Shown here: piece by piece, positions 1 through 6,093 of the stretch | Layout: each line of letters begins with the position of its first letter | Position numbering within the stretch: position 1 is the stretch's first letter | Assembly (NCBI GenBank): GCA_009774215.1 | Contig: VSNH01000144.1 | Location: 1-7,950 of the forward strand | Direction: 5' to 3' | DNA: 7,950 nt | Source: Lachnospiraceae bacterium | GTDB taxonomy: Bacteria; Bacillota; Clostridia; Lachnospirales; Lachnospiraceae | Program-made: the position numbers and the translations under genes | The notes under the pieces: model-generated | Database searches by the model: none | Told to the model about the DNA's origin: nothing | What the model saw: only the letters and a program-made list of their open reading frames with translations

Positions 1-275
1 TGAAAATTTGCGCCCTCACATAAACGCTCCACGCCCACGCACTTAGGGAGATTTCTTGTCAGTTCGTAATTATCCCTCGCTGTGATTGTTCCATGACTGT
101 CGGTCTGCCTTACCTCATCTTCGCACTGGCTTTTCTGCTCCAACACAAGCCACTGGTATTTGTTGCTTTCTTTGGTGAATACAGTCTGATGCGCATTGGA
201 GTGTGTCTTGCTACGGATATATTTGTCGGTGGTGCTGTAATAATCTAAAATCTGCTGTTCCTGCTTTTTGTTCAT
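1..275 (-). CDS. Unrecognised protein, 5' part only (cut by left window edge)
   Basis: This reading frame stays open for 91 codons from an ATG at 273-275 to the window edge, so only the N-terminal part is visible. The start is well supported: an AGGAGG ribosome binding site at 285-290 lies 9 nt upstream. The protein begins MNKKQEQQILDYY and is hydrophilic, rich in Lys, Gln, Thr and Asn, with three Cys in the visible part. It has no signal peptide or membrane segment. I do not recognise a family. It shares the strand of the cotH-like gene but is separated from it by 253 bp and a terminator, so it is a separate transcription unit. Its composition, more Lys/Asn/Gln-rich than the downstream genes, would fit an accessory or mobile-element gene, but that is only a guess. 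Confidence 0.7.
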   Translation of the reverse strand, partial: MNKKQEQQILDYYSTTDKYIRSKTHSNAHQTVFTKESNKYQWLVLEQKSQCEDEVRQTDSHGTITARDNYELTRNLPKCVGVERLCEGANF

Positions 276-440
276 GGTTTTTACCCTCCTGTGATATGGA
301 TTGATATGATTGGTTGGTTTCGGTGCTGATATATGGTTTTCCTTCGTTTATTGTGGGAAAATTGGATTGTGGAATATTGTTGACGGGCATTTCTCCGCTT
401 GGGGGAATAGTGGTTCACTTCTTTCGGTAATTACCACATG

Positions 441-475
441 AAAAAAGACTATAACCGTCACTGTCATAGCCTTTT
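441..475 (-). terminator. Rho-independent terminator of the VTC-DUF4956-CotH operon
   Basis: A 13-bp stem pairs 463-475 with 443-455 around a 7-nt loop (456-462). Read on the minus strand, two of the pairs are G-U wobbles, which would be A-C mismatches on the plus strand. The minus-strand RNA ends in six U (the A run at 441-446). It lies about 50 bp beyond the cotH-like stop codon, the expected place for the end of that operon. The wobble orientation and the U tract both indicate termination of minus-strand transcription. Confidence 0.8.
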
Positions 476-528
476 AAGGATTGAGGAAGTCCCTTTCTTA
501 TTTGTATTTGTTTTGTCACCCCTCCGCA

Positions 529-2181
529 CTATCCTACATCCATCGCTCCCATAATTGAAATATCAATCTCCGACGCATCCACCAGCAGGGAGGGGTCTGC
601 CCTCTGCCCCTCATCTGTAGCGGGTATCGTGCCGTCAATCTGCCCTTTGACGCTTTCCGCCCGCAGCATCACTGCCTGATACAGCATCTTTGCGGCCGCC
701 TCATATGCCTCGTAAGAGTAGAGGGCAGTCGGGTCGGTCTCCACCAGCTTGCTGATCCGGTTACGGATACGGGTATAGACAGTCTCAAACCTTCCATCCA
801 GAACATACGCCTGCGACAACTCTCTCAAGTATTCGTGATAGCGGGCAAGATACTCCTCATTTTCCAGCAGCGCATCAAAAAATGCCGTCCCCTCAAAAGG
901 CGTGTCAACTGCATCGTTAATCACCCCGTCCGCGCCGCTTTCACGTCCCTGATTCATTCCTCCAAAGGAGAGGTTGTAGTCCCACGGGAGAACGTTGAGC
1001 ATTCCGTTATATTCATACAGATAATAATTGTGCGCCATATTGCCGGAAAGACTGTCCATATTGACAGAAAAAGCGTGCACCGCCATATATTTTAAAATAT
1101 TGTCCACATCCAGGTATTTTTCAAGCTCCATTCCCTCGCTAATCTGTTTGAGTGCCGTGACCACTCTGCTGTGGTCTGCCTTCCCGGTATCCGTTATTTC
1201 TCCTTCCCAGATATCGCTGTAGGAGTCAATGTCGTCGTCTGTGTAGTTTAAATTCGCGCCGTTTTCCCCTCCCATGGATGGATCGCCGCCCGGCAGCTCC
1301 CTCATATCCGGCGGTTTCATTCCTTCAACGTCCGCGAAGTCAAATTCTCCGCCATCCGCGAAGTCCGGCATTTCCCCGTCTGAAGACGCGCCAGTCTCAG
1401 ACTCCTGTACTTTTCCGGCTTCCGCAACATCCTGTGCTCCGTTTTCATCTTTCCTCTGCGGCCACCCCTTTCCGTCGGCATCACCCTTCCCGCCGGGCCG
1501 GGGCGACTCTCCGCCGTGTCCTCCGTTCCCGTTCCCGCCTCCCATATTCATGCCGTCGGGTTTATAAAGCGCCCCTTCCTCGGTTCCGTAATTGCGGAGA
1601 AGAAAGCTCTCCTCCACCGCCTCCAACGCCAGATACACACCCCAATATTCCCCGTTGACCGATATTTCGGCATAGTTATATAAAGACGCATCCGCTCCCA
1701 GATACTGGTACATATCATAAATGACGGCCTCTTTCATGTTGGTGGGATCCGCATAGTTATTGTTCAAAATCAGCTTGTCAAGCCCGAAGCATGTCTGCCC
1801 GTCTACATAGTGATCAAATTCCAGTTTCAGGCTGTATCTGTCAGAATCCGGATTTTGGGCAATCGACGACAGACTTGTATTGCCCTTCGGGCGGATGCCG
1901 ACGTTATAGATTTTCCGGTCGTTGACGAGAACATCACAGGGATAATACTCCTCCGCCATAGCGTTCTCCAGCATTTCCTCCCATTTTTCCTCCGTCATCT
2001 GAATATCAATCTGTATCACCTGATCCGTATCGAACAGAGCCGACTCATATGCCATCGGCTCCCTGACACCGCCCAGCGTCTCCACCGCTTCCTGTGAAAA
2101 AGCCATCATCCAGAAGCAGAACATGACAGCGGCAGCCATCATTACACCGATGATCTTCGTGATATACTTATATGAAATCAT
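529..2181 (-). CDS. Exported CotH-family kinase-like protein
   Basis: This 550-residue protein belongs to the CotH family, named after the Bacillus spore coat kinase; family members resemble secreted Fam20C-type protein kinases. Residues 9-28 form one hydrophobic segment after a short Lys-containing start, so it is probably exported and either cleaved or anchored at the N-terminus. Recognisable CotH blocks are RPKGNTS (97-103), the FGLDKLILNNNYADPT region (132-147), NGEYWGVYLALE (176-187), the NMDSLSGNMAHNYYLY block (374-389) and WDYNLSFG (400-407), which should carry the metal- and nucleotide-binding acidic residues. Residues 211-312 are an inserted low-complexity stretch. The start overlaps the DUF4956 stop by ATGA, and a GGGGAG site (2190-2195) lies 8 nt upstream. 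It is the last gene of the operon before the terminator. Kinase activity and substrate are inferred from the family; no coat-protein gene is visible here. Confidence 0.9.
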   Translation of the reverse strand: MISYKYITKIIGVMMAAAVMFCFWMMAFSQEAVETLGGVREPMAYESALFDTDQVIQIDIQMTEEKWEEMLENAMAEEYYPCDVLVNDRKIYNVGIRPKGNTSLSSIAQNPDSDRYSLKLEFDHYVDGQTCFGLDKLILNNNYADPTNMKEAVIYDMYQYLGADASLYNYAEISVNGEYWGVYLALEAVEESFLLRNYGTEEGALYKPDGMNMGGGNGNGGHGGESPRPGGKGDADGKGWPQRKDENGAQDVAEAGKVQESETGASSDGEMPDFADGGEFDFADVEGMKPPDMRELPGGDPSMGGENGANLNYTDDDIDSYSDIWEGEITDTGKADHSRVVTALKQISEGMELEKYLDVDNILKYMAVHAFSVNMDSLSGNMAHNYYLYEYNGMLNVLPWDYNLSFGGMNQGRESGADGVINDAVDTPFEGTAFFDALLENEEYLARYHEYLRELSQAYVLDGRFETVYTRIRNRISKLVETDPTALYSYEAYEAAAKMLYQAVMLRAESVKGQIDGTIPATDEGQRADPSLLVDASEIDISIMGAMDVG

Positions 2182-2849
2182 GACATATACTCCCCGTTAT
2201 AACTTACCAATGTCACATTTTCCACGCCCTCTATGTCATGAATGCCGTTGACAAAGGAAGTTGCCGCATCCTTCAGGCGCACCTCCGCCGTCAGTTCTAT
2301 GCCCCCGGCGCTCACCGTCTTGGATTTCACCAAAAACCGTCTCAGCGCTGTCTGCGCCATCTCCACCGCCGCGTCTTCCGCCTTTTCATCTGCACAGTTC
2401 ATAATCAGAATATAAGGATTGTCGTGCGTTTTCCGATTGGCAAAGAGAATCAAAATCAGCCTGATTATCGCAGAACCGATCACCGCCAGCGGAATCATGC
2501 CCGCGCCGATCACGATGCCTGCCGCAATCGACCAGAACAGATACACAATCTCAATCGGCTCCTTGATCGCCGCCCGAAAGCGAACAATGGAAAGCGCGCC
2601 CACCATACCGAGGGAGAGCACCACATTGGACGTCACCGCCATAATCACCAGCGTTGTCACCAAAGAAAGTCCCACCAGCGTCAGCGCAAATCCACCAGAA
2701 TACATTACCCCGTTAAACGTCTTCTTGTACACCACGAAAATAAACAGGCCGATCACAAGGGCAAACAGCATCCCAATCAGTGTGTCAACCGCCGAAAACT
2801 GCGTTACATTTTCCAGAAAGCTTGCTTTAAAAATATCATGGAAAGTCAT
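2178..2849 (-). CDS. DUF4956-family integral membrane protein
   Basis: This 223-residue protein has about four predicted membrane segments (roughly 22-41, 55-75, 101-118 and 119-137). Between the second and third is the signature GMVGALSIVRFRAAIKEP (81-98), characteristic of DUF4956 proteins. After the basic stretch ANRKTH, the C-terminal part (about 141-223) is soluble and alternates strands and helices in a way that looks like a small ferredoxin- or ACT-like cytoplasmic domain; that fold is my inference. An AGGAGG site (2859-2864) lies 9 nt upstream of the ATG, and the VTC gene ends 16 bp before it. The stop overlaps the cotH-like start, which implies translational coupling. DUF4956 genes often neighbour VTC and CotH genes in Clostridia. 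No biochemical role is established to my knowledge; a channel or scaffold linked to the VTC product is a hypothesis only. Confidence 0.9.
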   Translation of the reverse strand: MTFHDIFKASFLENVTQFSAVDTLIGMLFALVIGLFIFVVYKKTFNGVMYSGGFALTLVGLSLVTTLVIMAVTSNVVLSLGMVGALSIVRFRAAIKEPIEIVYLFWSIAAGIVIGAGMIPLAVIGSAIIRLILILFANRKTHDNPYILIMNCADEKAEDAAVEMAQTALRRFLVKSKTVSAGGIELTAEVRLKDAATSFVNGIHDIEGVENVTLVSYNGEYMS

Positions 2850-2865
2850 TTATTTTCTCCTCCTT

Positions 2866-3558
2866 TTAGCCGAATCTGCGGCACGCCCCATACTTTGAAA
2901 ATGCCGTCTGCCGCAAAGTATTTGTCTGAATGAAACTGCGGATAATTTCCGGCAGAAACGCGTCATATTTTACTTCCAGTATCATATCCTGCGGCTCCTC
3001 GGCTGTGTCAATATCTATGACCTGATCCTCCAAAAATTCCCTGTGATACAATGTCGTTCGTATGTGGGAATCAAAGGTAACCCGCACATTTCCCGCCTGA
3101 TAAATATAAGGCTCACGCACATAAGATACAAGCACCCGCGGGCATAACATCTGGTAACGCATTTTCGCGTACAGCTCCTGCATAAGCGGCTGAGGATGCT
3201 CTCTCATAAAAGCGGTGTCACCCGACAGAATCCTGCGGCATTCCTCCTCCGTGATCGTTGCGTCCACCTTCATGCACAGCGCATTATCTTTGATCTTTTT
3301 TTCCAGTGTGATAAAGGAAAAATCATCGTTATAATATCGGATTCTGAACTTCTCCCTCCGGGAAACGCCGTCTATTTTCTCCCGCAGAGCCTTATCCATA
3401 TAATTGTCGAAATAAATGCTCCTTATCAGATATCTGCCGTCCACATCCGTATGTACGTCGCTTCGCATGACTGTCCGCAAGCGGTTTCTCAGTTCTATAT
3501 ACTGCGCACAACCGATCCGGTATTTCAGTTCATGCCGAAATTTTTCTGTCTGATTCAA
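2866..3558 (-). CDS. VTC-domain protein (polyphosphate polymerase-like triphosphate tunnel enzyme)
   Basis: This 230-residue cytoplasmic protein has the layout of bacterial VTC-domain proteins, relatives of the catalytic core of yeast Vtc4, which makes polyphosphate from ATP inside a basic tunnel. The tunnel-type charged residues recur in order: HELKYR (9-14), RSIYFDN (46-52), the basic REKFRIRYY block (68-76), LEKK (85-88), RVLVSYVREPYI (141-152), VRVTFD (158-163), ILEVKYD (193-199) and FSKYG (220-224). The length is normal for the family. The start is TTG at 3556-3558: the in-frame upstream stretch holds a stop and no ATG or GTG, and an AAAGGAG site lies 8 nt away. It is the first gene of a three-gene operon, 16 bp before DUF4956. 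Polyphosphate synthesis is likely from the family, but other triphosphate chemistry is possible. Confidence 0.88.
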   Translation of the reverse strand: MNQTEKFRHELKYRIGCAQYIELRNRLRTVMRSDVHTDVDGRYLIRSIYFDNYMDKALREKIDGVSRREKFRIRYYNDDFSFITLEKKIKDNALCMKVDATITEEECRRILSGDTAFMREHPQPLMQELYAKMRYQMLCPRVLVSYVREPYIYQAGNVRVTFDSHIRTTLYHREFLEDQVIDIDTAEEPQDMILEVKYDAFLPEIIRSFIQTNTLRQTAFSKYGACRRFG

Positions 3559-3566
3559 TCGGTTTT

Positions 3567-3573
3567 CTCCTTT
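3567..3573 (-). promoter_or_regulatory. Ribosome binding site that fixes the TTG start of the VTC gene
   Basis: The minus strand reads AAAGGAG here, 8 nt before the TTG at 3558. The nearby ATG at 3577 is in a different frame and gives only a 15-codon peptide, so TTG is the only credible start for the VTC protein. Confidence 0.75.
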
Positions 3574-3584
3574 CCATGCCTTAT

Positions 3585-3712
3585 CAAATCAACTCGGAGA
3601 ATGCCCGTATTTTGGGCATTCTCTTGGGTGAAGCTTAGAAGTTCCAAGTCAGCTTTGCTGACTTTGCGAAACAGCCATTGCTGTGAGCGGCTAGAACTTC
3701 TTTTCACCCCAA
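3585..3712 (-). repeat. Structured tandem repeat, copy 1 (128 bp, multibranched fold plus hairpin)
   Basis: The outer helix pairs 3626-3632 with 3703-3709. It continues, after a small internal loop, into a perfect 8-bp helix pairing 3637-3644 with 3694-3701. Inside are two hairpins: a perfect 8-bp stem 3646-3653/3657-3664 with a TTT loop, and a 5-bp stem 3671-3675/3680-3684 with a 4-nt loop, so the whole is a three-way junction. Beside it lies a perfect 10-bp hairpin, 3597-3606 with 3614-3623, loop of 7 nt. The flank CAAATCAA (3585-3592) recurs in copy 2. No open frame or protein-like sequence explains this. It may be a leader RNA, a small RNA or a MITE-like element. Confidence 0.75.
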
Positions 3713-3719
3713 CCGCCAT

Positions 3720-3738
3720 GATTCCGCTCTGCGGAATC
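3720..3738. repeat. Perfect 8-bp hairpin between the two structured repeats
   Basis: GATTCCGC (3720-3727) pairs exactly with GCGGAATC (3731-3738) around a 3-nt loop. It has no T tract on either side, so it is not a standard terminator. It has no counterpart beyond copy 1, so it is either a linker between the units or a separate element. Confidence 0.6.
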
Positions 3739-3739
3739 G

Positions 3740-3846
3740 CAAATCAATGCGGAGAATACCGTATTTCAGGCATTCTCCTGAGTGAAACATAAAGCTTCTT
3801 AGCGAAGCAGCCTCTGCTGCTGAGCTTTAGAAGTTCTTTTCACTCT
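3740..3846 (-). repeat. Structured tandem repeat, copy 2 (107 bp, diverged)
   Basis: This copy has the same order of parts as copy 1. The hairpin pairs 3751-3760 with 3769-3778, and the outer helix pairs 3780-3787 with 3838-3845. The interior is shorter: an AAAGCT/AGCTTT helix (3791-3796 with 3823-3828) encloses a perfect 6-bp AGCAGC/GCTGCT hairpin (3806-3811 with 3816-3821). In the outer helix, a G-C pair of copy 1 (3627/3708) is replaced by A-T (3781/3844), a compensatory change. The single non-Watson-Crick pair of the hairpin is G-U on the minus strand but A-C on the plus strand, which points to minus-strand RNA as the selected form. Confidence 0.7.
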
Positions 3847-3859
3847 AAGTATGGATTAA

Positions 3860-3887
3860 AGTATAGGGGACATTCCTGAAATGTACT
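3860..3887 (-). promoter_or_regulatory. Possible weak promoter for the VTC operon
   Basis: On the minus strand, TATACT (3860-3865) is a five-of-six match to a -10 box, preceded after 16 nt by AGTACA (3882-3887), which matches only the last three bases of a -35 box. An imperfect palindrome ACATT-N5-AATGT (3870-3884) lies in the spacer and could be an operator. The poor -35 would fit an activator-dependent promoter. The assignment is tentative. Confidence 0.25.
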
Positions 3888-3947
3888 TAAAATCAGATGT
3901 GATTTTTTGATGAACAATTGACAAAACGGTTTCGCAATTCCTATTTC

Positions 3948-5171
3948 TTAAATTACCACCCTGAAACAAATCTCTTTCCCGTCCGCACTCTGCACCGTCG
4001 CCTTCCCGCCGTGCGTCTCCGCGATCGCCCGCACCATGGACAAGCCGATTCCCGTGCCGCCGGTCTTGGCAGACCGGGATTCATCCAAACGGTAAAAGCG
4101 GTCAAACAATCTATCTAAATCCGAGATATCCGGCAGCTCGCAAGTATTAGACACCTCCACGCAGACTTTGCCCCGCCTGCGGTTAAGCTGCATCTGAATT
4201 TCTCCGCCATCGTCGGAATATCTGACCGCGTTGTCCAGCAGAATGGAGATCATCCGCTGGATGGCATTTCTGTCGCCGTATAAGGTCAGTCCTTCCTCTA
4301 TGCGCTGGCTATAGTTTTTCCCTTGCGCTTTCGCAAGAACCGCAAAAGGCTCCGCCGCTTCCCACGCCGCCTCGCTCACGGAAAATCTGCTTTTCTCGGG
4401 AAAGGGCATCTCCTCATCCAGCCTTGACAGCGCTACCATATCCCCCACAAGCTTTGTCAGACGGGCGGCCTGCCTACGGATATTTTCAATCCATTCGTCG
4501 CCCTCATGCTCCATCGCCGCGATATCCGCGCTTGTCGAAATGGATGTAATCGGCGTCTTGAGCTCATGCCCCGCATCCGTGATAAATCGTTTCTGCCGCT
4601 CTATATTATTCATATAAGGTCTGACCGCACGCCCGGAAAAGAGAAGGATTAAAAAGAATACCATCAAAAGGCTGCATACGCCTGTCGCCAGTGATACAAA
4701 AAGCAGGGAACGCATGGACTGCAGCTGAATCGCTGCATTCAAAAAGAGAACAGAAACTCCCTTCTCACTCCTGCTCACCAGATACCGATAATCCTTATAA
4801 TATCCCCTTTCCCTGCCCTTCAAAAGAACAGCCTGCGCGTATGCTTTTGCCGTCTCCTCATCCACAGAGGAAATATAATCCCTTAAAACCTCCTTTACCC
4901 TGCCGTCCGCATCACAGTGAACCGTAAAAAAGCGGGTCATAAACGCCGCTTCCGGATCTCTCCCTCTCTTTTCCCTGACAGGCGGCGGAGGCGCTTCGGG
5001 TTCGGATCGGTTCTTCTGTTCATGCGTCAAAAGCTCCGTCGCCAGTTGATCCTGCATGGTGGTTGTCCTGTAATAATTTGCCGCGTTGATTCCGACAAGA
5101 ATTAACAGCATCACCGTGCCAAACGCTGCCATCGCTGCCAGAATAAACCGTCTCTGTATCTTTTTCAGCAT
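3948..5171 (-). CDS. Membrane sensor histidine kinase (first two-component system)
   Basis: This 407-residue kinase should autophosphorylate on His and pass the phosphate to the regulator encoded just upstream. Membrane segments are at about 9-30 and 156-179. They enclose an extracytoplasmic sensor region of about 125 residues that begins with a Pro-rich stretch (57-73). The phosphoacceptor is His202 in DAGHELKTPIT. The ATPase domain has an N box LLDNAVRYSD (311-320), an F box LFDRFYRLD (355-363) and a G2 box GGTGIGLSM (371-379). The usual DxGxG G1 box is missing and is replaced by a segment starting SNTCELP (341-347), a variant seen in some Firmicutes kinases. The GAGGAG site at 5177-5182 lies 5 nt upstream, and an in-frame stop sits just before it, so the start is secure. 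Its stimulus is unknown. Confidence 0.92.
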   Translation of the reverse strand: MLKKIQRRFILAAMAAFGTVMLLILVGINAANYYRTTTMQDQLATELLTHEQKNRSEPEAPPPPVREKRGRDPEAAFMTRFFTVHCDADGRVKEVLRDYISSVDEETAKAYAQAVLLKGRERGYYKDYRYLVSRSEKGVSVLFLNAAIQLQSMRSLLFVSLATGVCSLLMVFFLILLFSGRAVRPYMNNIERQKRFITDAGHELKTPITSISTSADIAAMEHEGDEWIENIRRQAARLTKLVGDMVALSRLDEEMPFPEKSRFSVSEAAWEAAEPFAVLAKAQGKNYSQRIEEGLTLYGDRNAIQRMISILLDNAVRYSDDGGEIQMQLNRRRGKVCVEVSNTCELPDISDLDRLFDRFYRLDESRSAKTGGTGIGLSMVRAIAETHGGKATVQSADGKEICFRVVI

Positions 5172-5242
5172 CTGTTCTCCTCAAAATCGACATTCGCCAA
5201 CTGTCTGCTCCACGAAAGCAGATCGTACAACACCCAATCCGA

Positions 5243-5920
5243 TCATGTCTCGCGGGAGTCAAGAAAATACCCTGCGCCGCGGGCCGTCCGAATCTCAATA
5301 TCCGCGTTAAGCTCCTTTAATTTTTTTCGAAGGAATCCCACATAAGTCCAGACTACGCTTATATCCGACTCCGAATCCTGCCCCCAGATCTTATCCATCA
5401 AATGCGCCGTGGAAAACACAAAACGGGGATTGCGCATAAAAAGCTCTATCAGTTGAAACTCCTTATTGTTCAGACGCACCGCCCTGCTTTCGCATATCAG
5501 CTCATAACGGTTACAGTCAAGCTGCACATTTCCGAACGCCAACCGCTGTTCCGCATATCCCGCGTTCCGCCTGGAAAGGGCCTTCACCCTGGCGATAAAC
5601 TCCGGACTGGCAAAGGGCTTCGGCAGATAATCGTCAGCCCCCGCCTCCAAGCCTGCCACCCGATCCTCAATCTCTGCCTTTGCCGTCAGCATCAGCACAG
5701 GAACCCCGGAGCCCGCCTCCCGAATCTTTCTCAAAACATCCAGCCCGTTTACCTTCGGCATCATAATATCCAGCACCACGACATCGTAATCGCGGCCCTG
5801 AAAATAAGTCAGAGCCTCCGCGCCATCGTGAACCACATCCACGGTAAACTTATTCCTTTCCAATAAAAATTTAAGTCCCTTCGCCAGTTCTGTTTCATCC
5901 TCAGCTATTAAAATGCGCAT
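5243..5920 (-). CDS. OmpR-family response regulator (first two-component system)
   Basis: This 225-residue DNA-binding regulator has a receiver domain (about 1-118) with acidic Glu7 and Asp8, phosphoacceptor Asp51 in VVVLDIMMPK, Thr79 and Lys101 in LPKPF. A winged-helix output domain (about 126-222) follows, ending with the typical RGAGYFL wing (214-220). All switch residues are present, so it should be phosphorylated normally. An AGAGGG site (5928-5933) lies 7 nt upstream of the ATG. The histidine kinase gene follows after 71 bp, a wider gap than usual, with a 6-bp hairpin (5204-5209/5217-5222) that might tune kinase expression. The next genes on the same strand are the VTC-DUF4956-CotH operon, so that operon is the natural candidate target. 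The link is inferred from position only. Confidence 0.94.
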   Translation of the reverse strand: MRILIAEDETELAKGLKFLLERNKFTVDVVHDGAEALTYFQGRDYDVVVLDIMMPKVNGLDVLRKIREAGSGVPVLMLTAKAEIEDRVAGLEAGADDYLPKPFASPEFIARVKALSRRNAGYAEQRLAFGNVQLDCNRYELICESRAVRLNNKEFQLIELFMRNPRFVFSTAHLMDKIWGQDSESDISVVWTYVGFLRKKLKELNADIEIRTARGAGYFLDSRET

Positions 5921-5976
5921 GTCAATACCCTCTGCTTTTCTCCCCTTTCCCCATTAGAAGCAATATAAGTATAGAT

Positions 5977-6006
5977 ATTTTATCATATTTTACGGAACTT
6001 TCACAA
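5977..6006 (-). promoter_or_regulatory. Promoter of the first two-component operon (extended -10)
   Basis: On the minus strand, TTGTGA (6001-6006) and TAAAAT (5977-5982) are separated by 18 nt, and a TG one base before the -10 box gives an extended -10 element. The predicted start lies about 45-50 nt before the regulator's ATG at 5920. This is a good sigma-A type match by eye. Confidence 0.6.
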
Positions 6007-6026
6007 CGCCACCTTAACATATTGTT

Positions 6027-6055
6027 TTTACACCGCAGTTATTATATGATATGTT
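6027..6055 (+). promoter_or_regulatory. Promoter of the second two-component operon
   Basis: TTTACA (6027-6032) and TATGTT (6050-6055) are 17 nt apart, with a TG one base before the -10 (extended -10). An overlapping alternative is TTGTTT (6023-6028) with TATGAT (6045-6050). A perfect 7-bp inverted repeat, AACATAT (6016-6022) and ATATGTT (6049-6055), brackets the promoter and could be an operator. The predicted transcript start is about 30 nt before the ATG at 6094. Confidence 0.5.
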
Positions 6056-6080
6056 CATAAATCAGTTCAATCTTTGCAAT

Positions 6081-6084
6081 GGAG
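6081..6084 (+). promoter_or_regulatory. Ribosome binding site that sets the start of the second regulator at 6094
   Basis: GGAG here is 9 nt before the ATG at 6094. The earlier in-frame ATG at 6079 overlaps this site and has no purine-rich sequence upstream of it. Starting at 6094 gives MTREILLLEDD, the normal N-terminus of a receiver domain. Confidence 0.7.
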
Positions 6085-6093
6085 CGTGCACAA

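Larger units (their letters stand above)
3559..3947. other. Non-coding interval with tandem structured elements
   Basis: I see no credible gene in these 389 bp. Open frames crossing it are antisense extensions of the VTC gene without a plausible ribosome binding site. From right to left on the minus strand, it holds the 3' flank of the histidine kinase gene, an AT-rich stretch with a weak promoter-like match, two copies of a folded repeat with a perfect hairpin between them, and the ribosome binding site of the VTC gene. If transcription starts upstream of the repeats, the VTC operon would have a leader of almost 300 nt. Confidence 0.7.

Noticed and set aside
1274..1658. Plus-strand Pro/Ser/Arg-rich frames opposite the CotH insertion
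   Set aside because: They are the antisense image of the GC-rich Gly/Pro/Asp-coding stretch; the composition is a by-product of that low complexity.
2238..2933. Long plus-strand open frames opposite the DUF4956 gene (231 and 159 codons)
   Set aside because: Their products are His/Arg/Gln-rich and have no recognisable domain; the minus strand encodes a clear DUF4956 protein with ribosome binding site and operon spacing.
3196..3792. Plus-strand open frame of 198 codons crossing the VTC start and the repeat region
   Set aside because: It is antisense to the VTC gene, then runs through the structured repeats, with no convincing ribosome binding site or domain.
3585..3846. CRISPR array
   Set aside because: There are only two diverged units of over 100 bp, with long internal foldbacks and no short identical repeats or spacers.
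3889..3906. AAAATCA/TGATTTT hairpin as a terminator for the first histidine kinase
   Set aside because: The 7-bp stem has only two G-C pairs, and on the minus strand only four T follow before AA, so it would be a poor terminator in that direction; the longer T run is on the plus strand, where there is no gene to end.
6079..6093. Earlier ATG at 6079 for the second response regulator
   Set aside because: It has no ribosome binding site upstream, and the GGAG at 6081-6084 serves the ATG at 6094.
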